Below, piece after piece: positions 47,226-59,470 of a stretch of 64,000 bases of DNA (position 1 is the first letter of the stretch; every line of letters begins with the position of its first letter). The DNA lies in the NCBI GenBank assembly GCA_024138025.1, contig JAMXBD010002493.1, positions 1 through 64,000 on the forward strand, given 5' to 3'. A program made the position numbers and the translations under genes. Below the pieces are notes generated by a model. That model did not search any database. It had not been told where the DNA came from and worked only from the letters and a program-made list of their open reading frames with translations. The stretch comes from Combretum micranthum (lineage: Eukaryota > Streptophyta > Magnoliopsida > Myrtales > Combretaceae).

Positions 47226-50065
47226 TGTAATTCACCCTATTTTACTTCAATATTAATGAGTAATTTTATGGCTAATTTAGACCGATGGTATTAGATTTAT
47301 CATCTATACATTTACAACACTTAAAACATACATGATTAAATAATATTTAACCTCTATATGTGGCAAATTAGCGAAATTCATCTGCCGAAATCATCCCAGT
47401 TGTGCCCTAATTTAAAACTTGTAGCCACTTTCAGCCATGGATAATTTGCAGGTATAAAACCTCTTTTGTCAGCTTGTGCTAGTTAATTAACTAATTAATT
47501 AGTGATAGTGTGCTTAGTGATTAGTTAGTCACTAATATAATGATGTTTGTCGGTTAATCTGAAAGTACTTGCACGTTGATCTAACTCATGAAACGTGTCT
47601 GATCGGCTAATTACTCATTACTAAACTAAACAACACAATTATGTTAGTCTTAGCAACATAATCTTTTAAATAAGTCTTTAATTGCATATCCTAATCCAAT
47701 TAGGGTTGACAAATAATAAAATTTTGCACACAATATTTTAAACAGAAAGATAATGAAAAGAATTCATCACCAGATCCAAGATCAAGTTGAGTTCTACATA
47801 CTACATGTTATTGAAGTTGACGAGAAATGTTTATCCATTGACATAAACTAAAGAGCCACATGCATGAAGGTTTTTGGAAATTCATTTTCTTCTTCATTTT
47901 ATTAAAAGGACGGTGGTGCATATCACCATCAGCATCATCAGCAACTGGTATTTCAACTTGAATTGGCGTGCTCCTAATCCCAGGATTTATTTTCCTTCAC
48001 GGAATAATGGATTTCTTGATATAAATACATTAGTATGACGTATCTGGATAATTAATGAATACATGGTAATGTTAATTAACAAATAGTAATAATTGGAGAT
48101 AGTTTTTTGAAAAATCTACTTAGACGTTAAAAGTTTATTAAAGTCATTACCAAATTATGTATAACGTTTAATACAATTAAAGTCATTACCCTAGCACTTT
48201 AGATTTTTACATAAGAAACCCTATTTATCTTATGAACGGCCTTGTTTGATGGTGCATAGGTGATATAAGTTTAGCAAAAGCCAGAAAGAGGTAATGAATG
48301 ATAAAATAATGTTGATGCATCTTTTTCTAATTTTTTTTCTTCAAAAGAAAGGGAAAAAAACTTCCTACAGTAATAAAGCTGTGAAAGTCAACATTGCGAT
48401 AACTCTAGGATTTATTTCATGCTTCGGTAATGGGAACCTATATCCAGACTATCATATTATGTCATAATTTCCATTTTATTTTATTTTTTTTGCCAAAATA
48501 TCTAAAATTAAAAAAAAAAAGAAAAAAGATTGGTGACACTTTAAGAATAAATAATTGATCTAGCAAGAGATATTGAACAATTTAAGTCTTAGGCGATCCT
48601 GTTAAAAATATACTATTGTTGATAATGAGTGCCTTATGTTTGTTTTAGGTTTACAGCTACTTCTTTTGAGTCGTTAAAATTCTAATTATCATTTACTTCT
48701 CTTTATAGTGTCCTTGTGTTATTAACTTAGCGATTTCTGCTATTTGAGGCATAATTAACAAAGTATTATCTTTATTCGTAAATCATGTTGTTGATTAATC
48801 ATATTATGTTTTTGAACACTGATTCTAAATATATATTTTGATCCTTTTTTTATTTAAATCAAACTTAAATTAATGGGCTTTTTCTGAGCCGAAAAACTAG
48901 TGGGCTTCAAAGTGAAATTAGAGTCATAACATACGTTCATTCAATACACTCAGACATATATGAAAATGATCTAAGAAATTAGGATTAGCAGATAATCAAT
49001 AAAATCACATGGGAAAAACAGGATCTAACTTGATGTCCAATGTTTTTTTAATAATAAAACTAATTCATAGTTGCATTTACAACATGATCTACTAGACTAC
49101 CATCCATGCTCTATGCCAAAAAAAAAAAAAAAAAAAAAAAAGAACAAAGCATAAGTATAAATAGAAAAATTTTCAGCCTCGGGAAGAGTTGCAAAAGAAA
49201 TTCTCCAAAATTTTTTTATATGAAGTTGTATCATATTTATAGACGACATTCAATGGTTATGAGGGAGAAAAAAAAAACTAATAATCCCATGACGTAGAGG
49301 CATTATTCATAGACTACTTTTAAGTTTTAAGCGAGGAGTACCCGATTTGAATTCATTCTATTCTCATACTGAAAAAGGAAAAATTGAAAATAAAAATAAA
49401 ACCCTAAGTCCAAGGAGTGTAATAAGAATAAAGAGGACGGTGTATTAAAAAAAGTTGCAGAAATTATGTCTGTCCGCAGATTATATGCACATCTCAAAAG
49501 TTGCATAGGTGCATCCGGTGACCGGTTAGCCAAGTTGGTATTTTTTGTTGACCATTGGGGTTTCAGTTCACCAGGAATGCTGTTTTTAGCTCGATTATAC
49601 AAATATTTTATGGTTGCAAGAACCACCCATGTCGGACCCAACATCGATCCAGTAGATCGGTCCAGAGAATCAGCCTATGATGCACTGGACCCAACAGGTA
49701 TGGCTACGTTCTAGGCCCAAACATAATTATAAAGGGGGGGAAAAAAGATTACAAGGAAAAATAAAACATATAAATAAAGACATTTAAAAGTTAAAATCCA
49801 AAAGAAGGCCCAACTTTGTATTTGAGTATGAAGTTTGACTTTTTTAATTTTTTTCCTTTCTCAATTTTGCATTCAAATATTTTATTCAAAATTTATAGAG
49901 AAAATTATTAAATCATTTAGATCCAAGACCGAACCAACAAGTTTTAGACCTACCTTGGAATTACTTATTTCTAGAGCCGCCACCTAGTTGGTCTAGGTCC
50001 AAGTTAGATACTACTTGCATTGGGTCTTTATGGTTTATTCCATAATACAATGGGAATTGTAATTG
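47226..50065. other. Intergenic DNA, no gene assigned
   Basis: Contains an AT palindrome (ttaattaactaattaatta, about 47483-47501) and poly-A runs (49117-49141, A24 or so). 49320-49720 is less AT-rich and is open on both strands (plus 49466-49714, 82 codons, with SVRRLYAHLKSCIGASGDRL; minus 49327-49644). I recognise no family in either frame. Confidence 0.45.
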
Positions 50066-50069
50066 TCTA

Positions 50070-53000
50070 ACTATAATCACTTGGACGATCTTACTAGAAG
50101 GATTGTAGAATATAATTTGAAATAAACAACCAAAATAGGTTCATTTCTGTAGTTTACATTCACTTCTAATCTTGAAACCAAAGTTGTTTATGTGACTTCA
50201 ACTTACTCATTTTCAAACCTAGTGAACCACAAAATATTGCATTTATGCAATGAAAAATTATGGGTGATTGCATGTAAAAAATTTCATATGATCAACTATC
50301 CTAACCTTTAGGTTTACTCGTTATCAAGAATGTGTAGAATTTGAACTTTATCTTTAGTGGATAAAATTACAAATGCACACTTCATGTCTGACTCATCTAT
50401 TGTCGTCCTCACACTCTAGTTTAGGTAAAAGCCTCTATATATATCTAAGTGATTTTGCATTTGATGAATGGTAGAAAAGGAATAAAAAAAAATCTTCATT
50501 TAAGGAGTGTAATTTCCTTCTTTTACTTCATGAGAGATTAGGTCATGCATCTTCATCTAAGTTACAACATTTGAATTTTTTTCTTTTATTAGGATATATA
50601 GTCACTCATTGAAACCCTTTGTTTTGCTTCATATTGGTGTGTGATTACTTTATTTTGTTTCTTCTGTTTATAAAGCACATTTTTTACTTACTATACTTAA
50701 TGAGTCATACTCTTAGTACTTTGACTTTCTGACTTAAAAACAAATCTTATGTCATTATTTTTTTAGCCAATTTTTTTTTAATGATTCACAACTACTCCAT
50801 AGGTTATAGGTCAAACAATGCATCTAAGTTATTTTTACAATTATCAAGCCATCCAATTTCATTGATCACGCTTTTTCTATATGTGCTTTTTAAAACTCCT
50901 TTTTAAAACTCCTTTTAGTTATATTTAGTTTCCTTTAAAAGCACAATTTTTAACCAACAGTATATCGGTGCATACGCATTAATAGTATATCAGTGAATAC
51001 CGAGTCGAATCCATAGGGAATAAGGACTAGCTATCAACTATATCGATCCAAATTTATAGCTAAGAAAATCAAACTTTTTTTCTCTTTTTGGATTTTCTTT
51101 TACAATACTAATCTATTAAAACTAATATGGGATTCCAACACTTTAATTGAATTAGTCATGAGCCAATAAATCTGAATAACGATCAAATGTATGGTACTGA
51201 TTAGAAATGCACTTATCAATTCCAAATTATCAATGGGTTTAGTTTTTCAAACAATAAGCATAGATAACAACTCCTTTTCCCAAAGTGAGTAATTACCTAG
51301 ATTAACCAATCAATATTTCCTATCTTTAGGAAAGTGATCAATTGACAAATCTGTATCAATTTACCAAACCCTAATTGAATTACAAACATATTCGTATGTG
51401 AAATATAATCCAGATTAGATAAGCACTGAACAGACTAGAGAGGAATTTTCCAATTTCAATATTAATTTATCATGAATTCCGGAACTAAGCCAAAATTGCA
51501 TGAACTATGAATTAACATCAACAATCCGAATATAAACAAGGATTCAATCAATAACAGGAATCATCGATCATATATTTCATATAAAAAACTCAAAACCAAA
51601 TTAAGCACCAAAAGAAATCAAGTTCAAACACCATTCAATAAATGGATATAGAAAAAGAACAAAATCGCCTATCAAGGAGATCCTGTTCTTGAAATCTAAA
51701 CACAAATGATGTTTTACACTTGAATCCCGATGTGGAATCCTTATTCAAATCAAAAAGAAAAGAAAACTAGTGTTTAAGCCCTAATCTAGACCTAGGAATA
51801 ACAGAGAGAGGAGCTATTTTTGTGCCTAGGGCTTTTTTTCTTTTTTCAACAAATGATACAATAACAAGAATATATATGAAACATTGCAGGGGAGTTATGC
51901 TGGCATAAAGGCCGACAGCCTTAAATTAAATTTGACCAACTTTTAATGTGAAAATTAAATTCCAAGAGCATCAATAAATATACGCCATCTTCAATACCGG
52001 CGGCCTTGATTTCTCCTAGTGCCAGCATATGATGAAAATATGCAAAGCTGTTTGGTTTTCTCTCTATGCTGGCAGTGCTTGAACCAGCTTTAATATTTTT
52101 GCTTCTGTAGACATCTAACACTGCCTTTTAAGTAGGTAGCATATACATCCCATTTGTCGACGTACGTTAAAAAATTGCAAGGTGCTACTACTGACACAAA
52201 TGCTGGCTGTGTTGCTTCTTGTTTGGCTGGTCTTCTTTGATTCCTTTGCCAAATTTGCACAAATCTTCTCTATTTTGCTGAATTTGTTATATAAGTCCTC
52301 AATGACCTGAAATAACAACTTAAGCACACTTAAGTACCAATTTCATTTGATTTCTATAAAATCTCTAATAGATAAACATGTTTTGGTTAATGAAAATTGA
52401 GTGAAATATGACTTTATCATTCATCAGCACTCGATGACCTATACACCTCAACAAAATGGTCAAGTGGCCCGTAAACATTAGGTATTTACTTGAAACGATA
52501 AGAACCTTGCAATTTCTTGCCAATTTACCAAAATGATTATGGGTAAAATGTGTATTAATAACCACACATTTCATTAATCTCATACCTGTGTCCTCACTGA
52601 GTTGGAAAACACCATATCAAATGTTGTTTCAAAAAAATACTTTTCATGATCACTGGGAAACCATGGATTCTTTATGCTTTAGAGCATCTAATGGTTTTAA
52701 CAAAGATAAGTTTGATTCTCTAAGAGTTAAATCTCTTTTCCTTGGTTATGTACATAAAAAACAAAGGTATATGGTCTTTGATATATAAAAGAACAAAATC
52801 TTGGTTAGCTAAGAGATTGTGCTTTGTAAACATCTCTTTCCTTTTATACACAATTATGTTTATAGTACTGATACGTTCCTTGCTTCAATGATTGGTGATA
52901 GTCTACTTCCTTCTACACTTTCCTTTAGTTCTAATGATGATATAAATGTTCCATTTTTTCCAAATTTGTTTAGTTCTTCTACGTCAATTTATGACCCTCC

Positions 53001-54663
53001 TACTTGGTCTATTGAAACCAGCCATTTGTCGTTTAATCTACATGTCTTATGCAGGTCTACTAGAGTGCATAAAATTTCAACATTGCTACAAAATTATGTT
53101 CATTATGTCCATGATAGCTCTAGTCTTACCACTACTTATGCTATTTCTTCTTGTTTGTACCGACTTTTCACTATAAATACTTTTATCTATTACCCATCAC
53201 ATTTCATTGCATCTTTGGTAGTGTTTTTTTTTTTTTTAATCAAAAGAGCCATTTAGTTGTTCTCAAGCATCTAAGAGCAAAGAGTGAGCTAATGCCATGA
53301 ACAAAGAAATTATAGCATTCAAATTTAATATAAACATAATGGGAGTGAGAGATTTAAGCCTAGATTAGTGGCTAAGGGATATACGTAAGTTTAGGGGGTT
53401 GATTATCATGATACATTTTCATTTGTAGCAAAATTGGCTACTATTCAAAATTTTCTCACTTTAGTTGTAGCCAAAGATTAGTCTCTACACTATATAAATA
53501 TAAACAATGGCTTTCAATATGGTTACTTGGATGAAGGAGTTTGCATTATTCCAACTCCAAGCTATTTCAAGTCTAAGTTTAATCAAGTGTGTCATCTCAA
53601 AAAGCTTACTATATGGCTTAAAGAAAGCTTCTTAGCAATGGAATATTGAAATTGCTCGGTTTCTTAATAATAAAGCTTTCGTCAATCACATAGTGATGAC
53701 TTACCATTCACTTTTTATTAATTGGGTATATTTCTTGTTGTTCTTCCAGATGTTGATGATATGTCGATGATTAGTAATATTGAGGATTTGATTGCTTCTT
53801 TAAAGCATGACTTGGATGTGGCTTTTATTATCAAATATTTGAGACATGCTCGATTTTTCCTTTATCTAGCAATTTGTTGTATTGCTGATGGGATTATGCT
53901 AAGTTAGTGGAAATTTATGCTTGATGATTTATCTGTTGTTTGTCTCACAAGTTGTAGGCCAACTTCATGATCATTACCTATCAATTTAGCTCTATGAAAG
54001 GATTTTAGCGAAGCGTTGGTAGAACCTCTTGTGTATACAAGGATATTTTAGTTGACAGTCATATCTCACTCTTACATGCTAGGTTTTGAGCATAAATTGG
54101 ATAGTTTATGTCCCGGCCATGCAAGAATCATCTTCAAGCTACTCTGCATTTATTGAGATACCTTAAAGGAATTACTAGCCTATTTTATATTACTTTGCAC
54201 ATAGTTTTTGTGGATCTTCATGCCTTTTGTGATGCTAATTGGGACTCTTCAAATTTTCATAAACAATCATTTATCGATTATTGTATTGTTAAGGAGTTTT
54301 TTTGAATTACTAGAAGTAGAGTACCATTAGTACCTACTACAAAGGCAGAATATAAAGCACAACTTCTACTATTAAGGATCATTTATGGACTTTCTATATT
54401 TTTTTGAGATATTTGTGTTCATGTTCTCTTTCAACTCCATTATGTTGTGATAACAAGTTTGCCTTGTTAATTGCTCACATCTTGGTTTGCAAGGCCAAAC
54501 AAAGCATACATACATCGATGCACATTTCATTTGGCATCGTGTTACCAGTGGACTTTTGGGATCAGAACACATATCTTCAGCTCATAAGTTAGCAAATGTC
54601 TTTACTAAGTTGTCTTCTATGGATCAAATTGTTTTGTTTTAAGTTGCAGCTTTTAAGTGTAAA
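50070..54663 (+). pseudogene. Degraded Ty1/copia polyprotein (copia-1)
   Basis: Collinear copia pol remnants with many stops and frameshifts. The GAG-pre-integrase motif is near 50525-50580 (LHERLGHASSSKLQHLN). Integrase core pieces are near 50760-50850 (MIHNYSIGYRSNNASKLFLQ) and 52425-52460 (HSMTYTPQQNG), with the integrase C-terminus at 52590-52790 (SWKTPYQMLFQK, FLGYVHKKQRY). The RT start is near 53350-53460 (LVAKGYT..., then YHDTFSFVAKLATIQ), the RT catalytic region at 53750-53880 reads VDDMSMISN, and RNase H spans 54120-54330 (HLLRYLKGITS, FCDANWDSS, TTKAEYKA). The catalytic tyrosine position before VDD is changed to D. The integrase is split by a reversed LTR-like element at about 50950-52340. 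The 5' LTR and gag are not found. The 3' LTR appears to be shared with copia-2. Confidence 0.85.
50950..52340 (-). mobile_element. LTR-like element (family E), minus orientation, inside copia-1 integrase
   Basis: Read on the minus strand it parallels 34685-36109: a leader with gccggcggcctt-type words (reverse of 51905-52030), a gaacaggatctcc region, and the 3' phrases ccctatggattcgactcgg and accgatatactg near 50950-51020. It interrupts copia-1 between two integrase segments. The exact ends and target duplication are unresolved. Confidence 0.6.
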
Positions 54664-54689
54664 TGTGATATATTATTTATTATATACAG

Positions 54690-55222
54690 TGTCATGGAAC
54701 TTTAATCATAGAGGCGCCTTTTGGTGTAATGGGCTTAGAGTTCGTCGAACTCCAAAGTTAAGTATGCTCTGGGCAAAATAACCTAGGATGGGTTATCTCA
54801 TGAAAAGAACTGGTACCAAAGGACAAAACTATGCAGCGTGTGGTCAAAGCAAATAATACCTCAATAGGTGGAGTTCTAAGGCATTATAGATAGTATCAAA
54901 GCAATACATCAGCAAAAAATGAAAGTGTATGTCCTCAATGTCTGGTGTGGTTCTGGACCTATGTAATGAAACTGACGAGAATATCAATTCTATAAGTGGA
55001 AAAGTATATGATACCCCTCAAATATAAGATCGCGAAACTCTAATCACAAAGATACCTTTTGATGCAATGGCTTGGAGTTTAGAAATCTAAAGTTAAGTGT
55101 ACTCTACGCAAACAATCTTAGGATGAGTGATCTCTTGAGAAGCACTGGCATCAAAGGACAAAACCCTATAGTGTGTGGCAAAAGTGAATAATACCTTAGT
55201 GGGTGGAGCTTCAAAGTAATTA
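54690..55222 (+). mobile_element. Cassandra-like TRIM with 5S rRNA-derived LTRs
   Basis: Two ~195-bp direct repeats (54690-54888 and 55028-55222) flank a ~139-bp internal part that begins with a primer-binding site, tagtatcaaagc (54891-54902; 10 of 12 matches to the initiator-Met type). Each LTR contains a diverged 5S rRNA segment: gaactccaaagttaag (54747) and aggatgggttatctc (54785) in the first; ctaaagttaagtgtactc (55087) and aggatgagtgatctc (55120) in the second. These are the 5S box A, intermediate element and box C regions. 5S-bearing LTRs define the Cassandra TRIM family, known as non-autonomous and Pol III-promoter-carrying. At ~530 bp it is at the short end for the family. It encodes no protein. 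Confidence 0.8.
54747..54807 (+). other. 5S rRNA-like internal promoter region, TRIM left LTR
   Basis: Follows the plant 5S order: GAACTCC-AAGTTAAG, then a TGCTYTGGGC-like stretch, then AGGATGGGT.A.CTC. Substitutions inside box C (ggttatctcatg instead of ggtgacctcctg) probably weaken transcription factor IIIA binding. This is a derived copy, not a working 5S gene. Confidence 0.75.
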
Positions 55223-55375
55223 TGTTCGCATATAAACCTTTCTTTCATTCATAATAGTTTTAATAGAACATACAACTTTCATTCCATAATATAAGTTACT
55301 TCGTTATTCTTCTTCCTTCACTTATTTGTTTCGTACACAAGTTTTGTTACAATTTTATGCTCGGCATCTTTTACA

Positions 55376-55387
55376 TGGTATCAAAGC
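55376..55387 (+). other. Copia-2 primer-binding site
   Basis: tggtatcaaagc directly follows the LTR CA end. It has 11 of 12 matches to the initiator-Met tRNA complement. Confidence 0.8.
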
Positions 55388-56430
55388 ATCAATTAAGGCT
55401 ATCGATTGGTAATCTCTTTCCTTTTCTCAATTAAACGAATTAGTTACTTTCTGATGGCTTTGAATCTTGGTGTTTCTTTTAATAATCCTTATCTTGTAAA
55501 TGATGAAAATCCTAGGCAATTGATTACAAGTATTGTTTTTTATGGAACAAATGACCTTAGGCACTAATTCAAAATTAGGTTTTATTGATGGATCTTGCAA
55601 GAACTTGATTTTGATAAAAAGGGATCGGAGAAATGGAATCAATGTGATAACATGATTCATTGTTGGATTTTAAACAAAATGACCAAGGAACTTTCTGAAG
55701 ATTCTTATATTCTAGTTCTACAAAAGAGCTATGGGATGAGATTATTGAGAGATATGACCAGATTAATGGTTTTTTGTTATATCAGATTCAAAATGATCGT
55801 GTTAATACTTGTTAGAGAAATTTATCAATCATTAACTATTATAGTAAGATGAAAGAAATTTTGGATGAATTAGCAAGTTATTATTCTTGAAGATAATTGT
55901 GGAGCACTTAATTATTGCAGTTGTGATTTACTTATTCATGTTGTTGAAAATGAGAATAGGACTCGTTTGATGCAATTTCCTATAGGACTTAATATGTCAT
56001 TTGAACATCTTCGTAGTCATATTGTTTTTAGATCCATTGCCAAATATCAATAAAGCATATTATTTAGTTCATCATACTGAAAAACAAAAACAAGTGTTTG
56101 GAATGTTTATGATTTCTGATGAATCTATTGCATATGCTATATGTTCTTAGCAGAAGCCTATTGATAGAAGGATAGTTGAAAAGTGAAATCTGATTCAAAA
56201 CTTTCCTGTGCTTATTATAAACAAAATGGGCACCTTATGAATAGTTGTTTTGAATTGATAGGTTATTTAGAGTGGTACAAAAGAGGAAAAGAAAAAAGAA
56301 ATGCAAAGTTTGCAGCTAATGTTAGACTAGACACATCACTAGATGACATGTTAGGTTAGAATATAAAAGACAATTTATATACTTATGGTGAATTTGTCTC
56401 TTAGATTTGTCAAGAAGTAGTGAGGGTACT

Positions 56431-56858
56431 TAAATCAAATCCTATTGTGAACGAAGTGAATCTGAATCAAGTTCCTATTAATCTTGCATGTCATGTCTCT
56501 ATTCTTGACTCTTTTTGTGGATCTTCTTTTGCTTATGATCATGATTTAAATAAATGGACAGTATATATTGGTACTTCAGACTATATGACACCATTTTGAA
56601 AGCTTTTCATTGATATACAAACCCTGAATAATCCAATTTCCATTAAATCAAACCTTATTGTGAACGAAGTGAATCCAAATCAAATTGCTATTAAGTTTCT
56701 ACATCATGTCTCTATTGTTTACTCTTTTAGTAGATCTTCTTTTGCTTATAATCATGATTTAAATAAATGGGTAGTAGATATGGGCGCTTAAGACCATATT
56801 ACAACATTTTGAAAGCTTTCCATTGATATACATACCTCGAATAACCTAATTTCCATTA
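56431..56858 (+). repeat. Tandem 213-bp duplication across the copia-2 protease
   Basis: Unit 1 (56431-56643) and unit 2 (56644-56858) share attgtgaacgaagtgaatc, catcatgtctctatt-type sequence, tcttcttttgcttat and aatttccattaaat. The duplication is in frame (71 codons) and copies the protease active-site region. The copies have since diverged, and unit 2 keeps the more canonical D-x-G-A. Confidence 0.85.
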
Positions 56859-57829
56859 AATTATATGATGGTTCTATTAAGCTTGTACATGAAATTAGTA
56901 CAAGACACCATAATTAAGATAGTCTTATATAATGTACCTTTTGCACCAAACTTTCATCATAAGCTCTTCTCCATTAACAAACTTGTTATGGCTTTAAACT
57001 CATTATTACTATCACTTTTACCTATTGTTTGATACAGATCCAAACACCAAGCTATTGTTGCGATTATGATGCATAAAATGGGTTATATGTATTGCTATCA
57101 GAGTCTTTTTTTCTTGGTTCTATTTCTAATATCAATTCTTCAGTTATGCATGGTAATAAATGTCTTATAAATCATATTGTGTCCTTTTAAATGTTACATA
57201 ATTGACTTGAGTATCCTTTGATGTCCAAACTCAAACACATTGTTCCTTATACATCCAATAATGGAATGTTTGTTTGTGATACTTGTTGTATTGCTAAACA
57301 CATGCACTTCCTTTTCCCTTAAGTTCTTTTGTCACTACTCATATTTTTTACTTGCTACATATAGACTTATGGGAACCATATGGTGTGCCTTCAAATTCAG
57401 GAGCCAAATACTTTCTTACATTAGTGAGGGATAAAAATAGATGTACTTAAACTTATTTGTTACAATATAAGTGACAAGTTGTGAAGACTTTGAGTATTTT
57501 GATAGCCATCACATTATTCAATAAGATGCCTATAGAAAAAAAATGAATTGGAGTTCTCCTTATCAAGTCCTTTTTAGCAAAGCACCATTGTATGATGATT
57601 TGAGATTCTTATGTTATGCTCCTTTGTTGAAGGGATCTACTAACAAGTTTAACAAGAGATGTTAAAGATGTGTTTTTGGAAGATATCTTATAAATATCAA
57701 AAGGCATACAAGCTATATAACTTAGACAACAAGCAAATTTTTGTGAGTAGAGATGTCATTTTCTTTTAACATATTTTTCCTTTCAAGTCTAATTCTAATG
57801 AATAAATATTACTTTTCCTAAAACACCGT

Positions 57830-59470
57830 GTTTCATAAGAGTATAAAAGCTTCTTTTGAAACTTGAAAACCTTAATTAGTTGGCCCTTCTCTCTATTGAA
57901 AATTATAGCACGGTTAGGCTTGTTTAAACATGTACATATTGCGAAAGTGGAAGCTACAACGTGGGTTTTTTAAATCGATTTTAAGCACATTTAACCAACC
58001 ATAATCTCTTTCATCAATTTTGTGCATAATTAAAATGATAATAATAAAGAGATAAGGAAAGAGAAGATTACACCAGATTTAATATGAAGTTCGACCCATC
58101 TTCTAGTGTTCGCAATCCACAAATTGCTTCAATCAAGGAGGACTTCACACATTTCATTCAACACAAAACAATTTTCTCAATAAAGAGGACTTCACAACAA
58201 ATGCCTCGATATGTAGACTTCACAAGATGCCTCAATACTAGGACTTCACTAATGTCTCTACACAAGAACTTCACCAATGCCTCTACAGAAGACTTCATAC
58301 AAGTGCCTCAATAATAGAGGACTTCACATTGTCTCAACACAAATGACTTCACTAAAATACTCAAATAAAACATGTGAATAGTACCTTACAATATTAACTT
58401 ACTAGTCTCATGAATGGAATTATTCAATCAGCAAATACAAATACAAACAAAGAGTATTTTATAATATTTGTAACTTAAGCTCTACTCTCATTTTGACTTT
58501 AAGTTATCACTTAAAAGTCACCCCAAAACACTCTATATATATAAGGTTTAAAAATATAGCTGTTCACCTTAAAAGAAGCTCTAACAGTCAAATTCAAAAG
58601 TCTGTAGCGGCTATTTTTTAAATAGTCGTACCCTAAATCTTTGTTGCGCCTTAACTCATTACACCTCAAATTAGCCTTCGACTAGGTTTGTTATCTTTAT
58701 CTCATCGAGCCAGAGACTTGAGCTTGTCGAGTGCATGTTTTGAGCTTGTTGTGCCCTAACCACTTGACCTGTCGAGCCCTTGAAGTGACCATCGACCAAG
58801 CACTCTACATCTTGTTTTTCTCCACTCGTTGCGCCTTGGTTTTACACTTGTCATGCCTTGGTTCAAACATGTTGAGTCCTTGATCTACCCCTCGAGTTTA
58901 GGCCGCGACCAAGGCTATGAACATGTAAAAATTCTTGCTAAAACCTGCACAAATTTCCACAAAACAATGTGCACAAAATATATATTTTCTAACATATTGA
59001 TCATTATGTTGTTCGATTAATTAAGTGATATTTAACACAATTGAATAGTTAATCGTGCAATTAATTGTCTCATCAAAATCCGCATTAAACATATAAGCTC
59101 AACACTCTTTTCTTCGCCTTAGGTATGAGCTCAACTTTACTCTCTATTGTTCTCTTTTCAACTAAAGAGTAATACTAATATGTATATTGTTTTCGTGTGT
59201 GAGATGTAGACCATTCGAGCTAGCTAAACTCCAAGAAGTCAACAAACACTTCTTTTCAGGGAAAAGTTGCTGCTTTGGTCTTCTTATTTTCCCTTATTCA
59301 CATGCTTTGTTTGTACAACATCAGTTCTATTATGTTATAGATCTATTAGATATTTTGTATTCCTACTTGAATCTACTATACTAAGGTTTATTGTTTTTCT
59401 TTATGCACTATTATAACATGCATCTGATATATTTACTGTAAAATAAAATCTCTAGTCCATATTGGTGCGC
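57830..59470 (-). mobile_element. LTR-like insert interrupting copia-2
   Basis: Copia coding similarity stops after FVSRDVIFF...IFPFKSNSNE (about 57800) and resumes near 59490. The insert contains gattacaccagatttaa and gttcgacccatcttctagtg (58064-58110), words that recur at the antisense ends of plant copia LTRs, so it is probably a reversed solo LTR (inference). No pol is present. Its boundaries are set only by loss and return of copia coding. Confidence 0.4.
58135..58360 (+). repeat. Degenerate ~25-50-bp tandem repeat around aggacttcac
   Basis: Eight units carry the core (g)aggacttcaca/ctaatg, starting near 58138, 58186, 58213, 58240, 58265, 58288, 58318 and 58345, usually followed by a tgcctc(a/t)a word. 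Spacing is uneven (about 23-48 bp). The apparent 76-codon frame over it is a by-product. Confidence 0.75.

Larger units (their letters stand above)
54664..55375 (+). mobile_element. Copia-2 5' LTR (also likely copia-1 3' LTR), split by a TRIM
   Basis: LTR sequence is present as 54664-54689 (TGTGATATATTATTTATTAT...) and about 55223-55375 (gcatataaacctttctttca ... ttttaca). Both align with the single LTR at 61353-61557, where the two parts are joined around 61384-61410. Its CA end abuts a primer-binding site at 55376. Identity between the two LTRs looks near 80%, so copia-2 is old. Confidence 0.7.

Noticed and set aside
53750..53880. Active reverse transcriptase in copia-1
   Set aside because: The VDD pair is present, but the surrounding frame is broken by stops and the residue before VDD is changed.
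54690..55222. Functional tandem 5S rRNA genes
   Set aside because: Both copies depart from the plant 5S consensus at many positions, lack the full 120-bp gene, and are arranged as LTRs around a primer-binding site.
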